7,753 bases of DNA from Planctomycetota bacterium (lineage in GTDB: Bacteria > Planctomycetota > Phycisphaerae > Tepidisphaerales > Tepidisphaeraceae). The notes below the pieces were generated by a model. It saw only the letters and a list, made by a program, of their open reading frames with translations. It had not been told where the DNA came from and searched no databases. Shown piece after piece: positions 5,913 through 7,753 of the stretch. The position numbers and the translations under genes were made by a program. The DNA is taken from the NCBI GenBank assembly GCA_029777755.1, contig JAKORQ010000539.1, forward strand, positions 1 through 7,753, in the 5' to 3' direction. Positions within the stretch are counted from its first letter, which is position 1; every line of letters starts with the position of its first letter.

Positions 5913-7753
5913 ATGCGCGATTGGAGCAAAGCGATGGCTGCTTTGTTGGCCGCGGTGAGTTCCGTCGGTACAGTCCAGATGCTTTCTGCCCAGGAAACAA
6001 CCACCCCGGCCGCCGCTGCCGCCGAGCCGGTTCGGGCGGAGGAAGCTGACCCGTTCTCATCCTTGGTTCCCGCCGCACCCATCCAGGCTGCTGGAAGAGA
6101 CCTTACCAAGGAAGAACTGCAGGTCACCGAGGAAGGCACGGTTGAGCTGCACGTCAGCGACATGAACCTGCTGGATGTTTTGCGCGCGCTTTCAATCCAG
6201 ACCCGCAAGAACATCATCGCCTCAAAGAACGTCGGCGGGCGCGTTACCGCGGACTTGTACGGCGTGACTGTTCGCGAGGCGCTAGAGGCAATCCTGCATG
6301 CCAATGGGTTTGCCTACCGCGAGAAGGGGAGCTTCATCTACGTCTATACCATCGACGAGCTGAAGAAGATCGAGCAGGATGAGCGGAAGGTAACCACCCA
6401 GATCTTCAAGCTGAACTACACGCCTGCGGCCGTGGCGCTGGAGATGATCGCCCCGGCGCTCAGCGACAGGGCCCAGACGGGCGTCACCCGTCCGGCCGAG
6501 GTTGGCCTGCCCACCAGCTCCACCGCCGATGTGGGCGGCAACAGCCATGCCCTCACGGACGCCCTCGTGATCACCGATTACGAGGACAACATGGAGCGGA
6601 TCCGCGAGATCCTCAAGGAGATCGATCGTCGTCCGCAGCAGATCCTGATCGAGGCCACCATCCTCCAGGCCAAGCTTGACGACAACAACTCGCTGGGTGT
6701 CGATTTCTCGCTGCTGGGCGGCGTGGACTTCTCCTCCGTCGGCACCACCAACATGGCGGCCCTCGCCGGGAACAGCATTCCTGGAGGCGACGGCACGCCT
6801 AAAGGCGACGGCACGCCTAAAGGCGACGGCACGCCTAAAGGCGACGGCACGCCTAAAGGCGACGGCACGCTGGACGCCGGCCAGACGACCTTCGGCCCGA
6901 TCACCCGTGAAGCTGCGTTTGCCGAGAATGGCTACAACGCCATCGGCACCAACATCAAGGGGCCTGGGACCGAGGGCCTGAACATCGGTATCGCCTACAA
7001 CAACATCGGCCTGTTCATCAACGCCCTTGAGAAGATTACCGACACCGTCGTGCTGGCAAACCCGAAGGTGCTGACGCTCAACAAGCAGCCGGGTATCGTG
7101 ATGGTCGGCCGCCAGGACGGCTACCATACGGAGACCACGACATCGACCACCACCACGAAGGACGTGAAGTTCCTGGAAACTGGTACCCGCCTGATCTTCC
7201 GCCCGTTCATCGCTGATGACGGGTACATCCGCATGGAGATCCATCCGGAAGATTCCGATGGCCGCGTGGTCGATGGCCTGCCTTTCAAGCTGACCACGGA
7301 AGTCACCACCAACGTGCTGGTGAAGGATGGCCACACGATCATCATCGGTGGCCTGTTCCGCGAGGGCAACTCGATCAGCAAGCGCCAGGTGCCGCTGCTG
7401 GGCGATATCCCGCTGGCCGGCTACCTGTTCCGTCAGCAGGCGGATACCTCCATCAGGCAGGAAGTGATCATCATGATCACCCCGCACATCATCAAGGACA
7501 ACGACATGTACGCCGAGGCATCCGAGGAGATGCTCAAGTACGCGGACATGGTGCGGGTTGGCTTGCGCAAGGGCATGATGCCCTGGAGCCGCGACCGCCT
7601 GGCCGAGATGTGCTACCAGAAGGCCCGCGAGGAGATGTCGCAGAAGTACTATGACCGCGATCGCGCGCTATGGTACTTGGATTGTGCGACCAACCTCAGC
7701 CCGGTGTTCACCGAGGCGCTGGCTGCCAAGCAGCGTGTCTCCGGTGAGTTGCT
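5913..7753 (+). CDS. PulD/PilQ-type outer-membrane secretin, 3'-truncated by window edge
   Basis: The frame is open from ATG 5913 to the right edge (613 residues, no stop). Secretins form multimeric outer-membrane gates for type II secretion, type IV pili and related systems. Order: a signal peptide (MRDWSK, hydrophobic 7-24, likely cleavage after LSA26); an Ala/Pro/Glu-rich linker; an STN-like domain (about 78-148, VELHVSDMNLLDVLRALS); an N1-type domain (about 161-240, TTQIFKLNYTPA...ALVITDYEDNMERIREIL); and the secretin domain (about 245-528, from ILIEATILQAKLDDN). The domain ends with the hallmark VPLLGDIPLAGYLFR (493-507) and EVIIMITPHII. Only one N1-like module is visible before the barrel, fewer than in PulD. 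A charged helical tail (530-613) reads like a TPR-type extension. Residues 292-319 are an exact GDGTPK tandem repeat; a Thr-rich loop (TTTSTTTT, 408-415) sits where secretins vary. No other secretion gene is in view, so the system it serves is undetermined. Confidence 0.92.
   Translation, partial: MRDWSKAMAALLAAVSSVGTVQMLSAQETTTPAAAAAEPVRAEEADPFSSLVPAAPIQAAGRDLTKEELQVTEEGTVELHVSDMNLLDVLRALSIQTRKNIIASKNVGGRVTADLYGVTVREALEAILHANGFAYREKGSFIYVYTIDELKKIEQDERKVTTQIFKLNYTPAAVALEMIAPALSDRAQTGVTRPAEVGLPTSSTADVGGNSHALTDALVITDYEDNMERIREILKEIDRRPQQILIEATILQAKLDDNNSLGVDFSLLGGVDFSSVGTTNMAALAGNSIPGGDGTPKGDGTPKGDGTPKGDGTPKGDGTLDAGQTTFGPITREAAFAENGYNAIGTNIKGPGTEGLNIGIAYNNIGLFINALEKITDTVVLANPKVLTLNKQPGIVMVGRQDGYHTETTTSTTTTKDVKFLETGTRLIFRPFIADDGYIRMEIHPEDSDGRVVDGLPFKLTTEVTTNVLVKDGHTIIIGGLFREGNSISKRQVPLLGDIPLAGYLFRQQADTSIRQEVIIMITPHIIKDNDMYAEASEEMLKYADMVRVGLRKGMMPWSRDRLAEMCYQKAREEMSQKYYDRDRALWYLDCATNLSPVFTEALAAKQRVSGEL
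6786..6869 (+). repeat. 18-bp perfect tandem repeat (4.67 copies) inside the secretin gene
   Basis: The unit GGCGACGGCACGCCTAAA occurs at 6786-6803, 6804-6821, 6822-6839 and 6840-6857, then as a 12-base partial copy at 6858-6869. All copies are identical, including synonymous positions. Each unit encodes Gly-Asp-Gly-Thr-Pro-Lys, so gain or loss of a unit keeps the frame. The preceding codons (CCT GGA) look like a diverged CCT AAA junction. The repeat falls in the variable part of the secretin domain, between its first strand and the GLNIGIAYNN segment. Confidence 0.97.

Noticed and set aside
6786..6869. CRISPR-like repeat array
   Set aside because: The repeats are directly adjacent with no spacers, are only 18 bp, and keep the secretin reading frame.
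6282..7487. 401-aa minus-strand open frame opposite the secretin
   Set aside because: It is antisense to an unmistakable secretin and arises from GC-rich codon bias. Its repeated VAFRRA stretch is only the complement of the GDGTPK array.

Overview
This is a GC-rich bacterial window with tightly packed genes. It looks chromosomal: an aminoacyl-tRNA synthetase, a polyamine-type decarboxylase, a carbohydrate phosphorylase and an outer-membrane secretin, with no transposase, integrase, tRNA or CRISPR array. The secretin makes the organism double-membraned. My best guess is the PVC group, probably Planctomycetota and perhaps Phycisphaerae. The guess rests on a short STN-N1-secretin with a helical tail, a zinc-knuckle-less MetRS without the C-terminal tRNA-binding domain, and a phage CII-like regulator beside housekeeping genes. 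No 16S or other decisive marker is present, so this is inference.

Left part (1-1661): the C-terminal ~457 residues of a GH94 (former GT36) glycoside phosphorylase, cut by the left edge. A 14-bp perfect terminator hairpin follows, then a ~285-bp gap with two more hairpins.

Centre (1662-4106), plus strand: methionyl-tRNA synthetase (metG); 23 bp later a GTG-started CII-like helix-turn-helix protein of 161 aa; then, after an 83-bp gap, an 85-aa protein I do not recognise. A strong inverted repeat at 4077-4106 lies between this cluster and the convergent decarboxylase gene and probably terminates both sides.

Right part (4135-7753): on the minus strand a fold-type III PLP-dependent decarboxylase with ornithine decarboxylase active-site signatures and a TTG start. 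A 548-bp divergent spacer with several inverted repeats but no convincing promoter follows. Then comes a plus-strand PulD/PilQ-like secretin, open to the right edge. The secretin carries a perfect 18-bp tandem repeat (4.67 copies, GDGTPK) in the variable stretch after the first secretin strand.

The genes do not form one obvious pathway. I see no convincing new multi-gene system. The observations most worth following are the secretin minisatellite, the structured divergent spacer, and the CII-like regulator plus small unknown protein downstream of metG.
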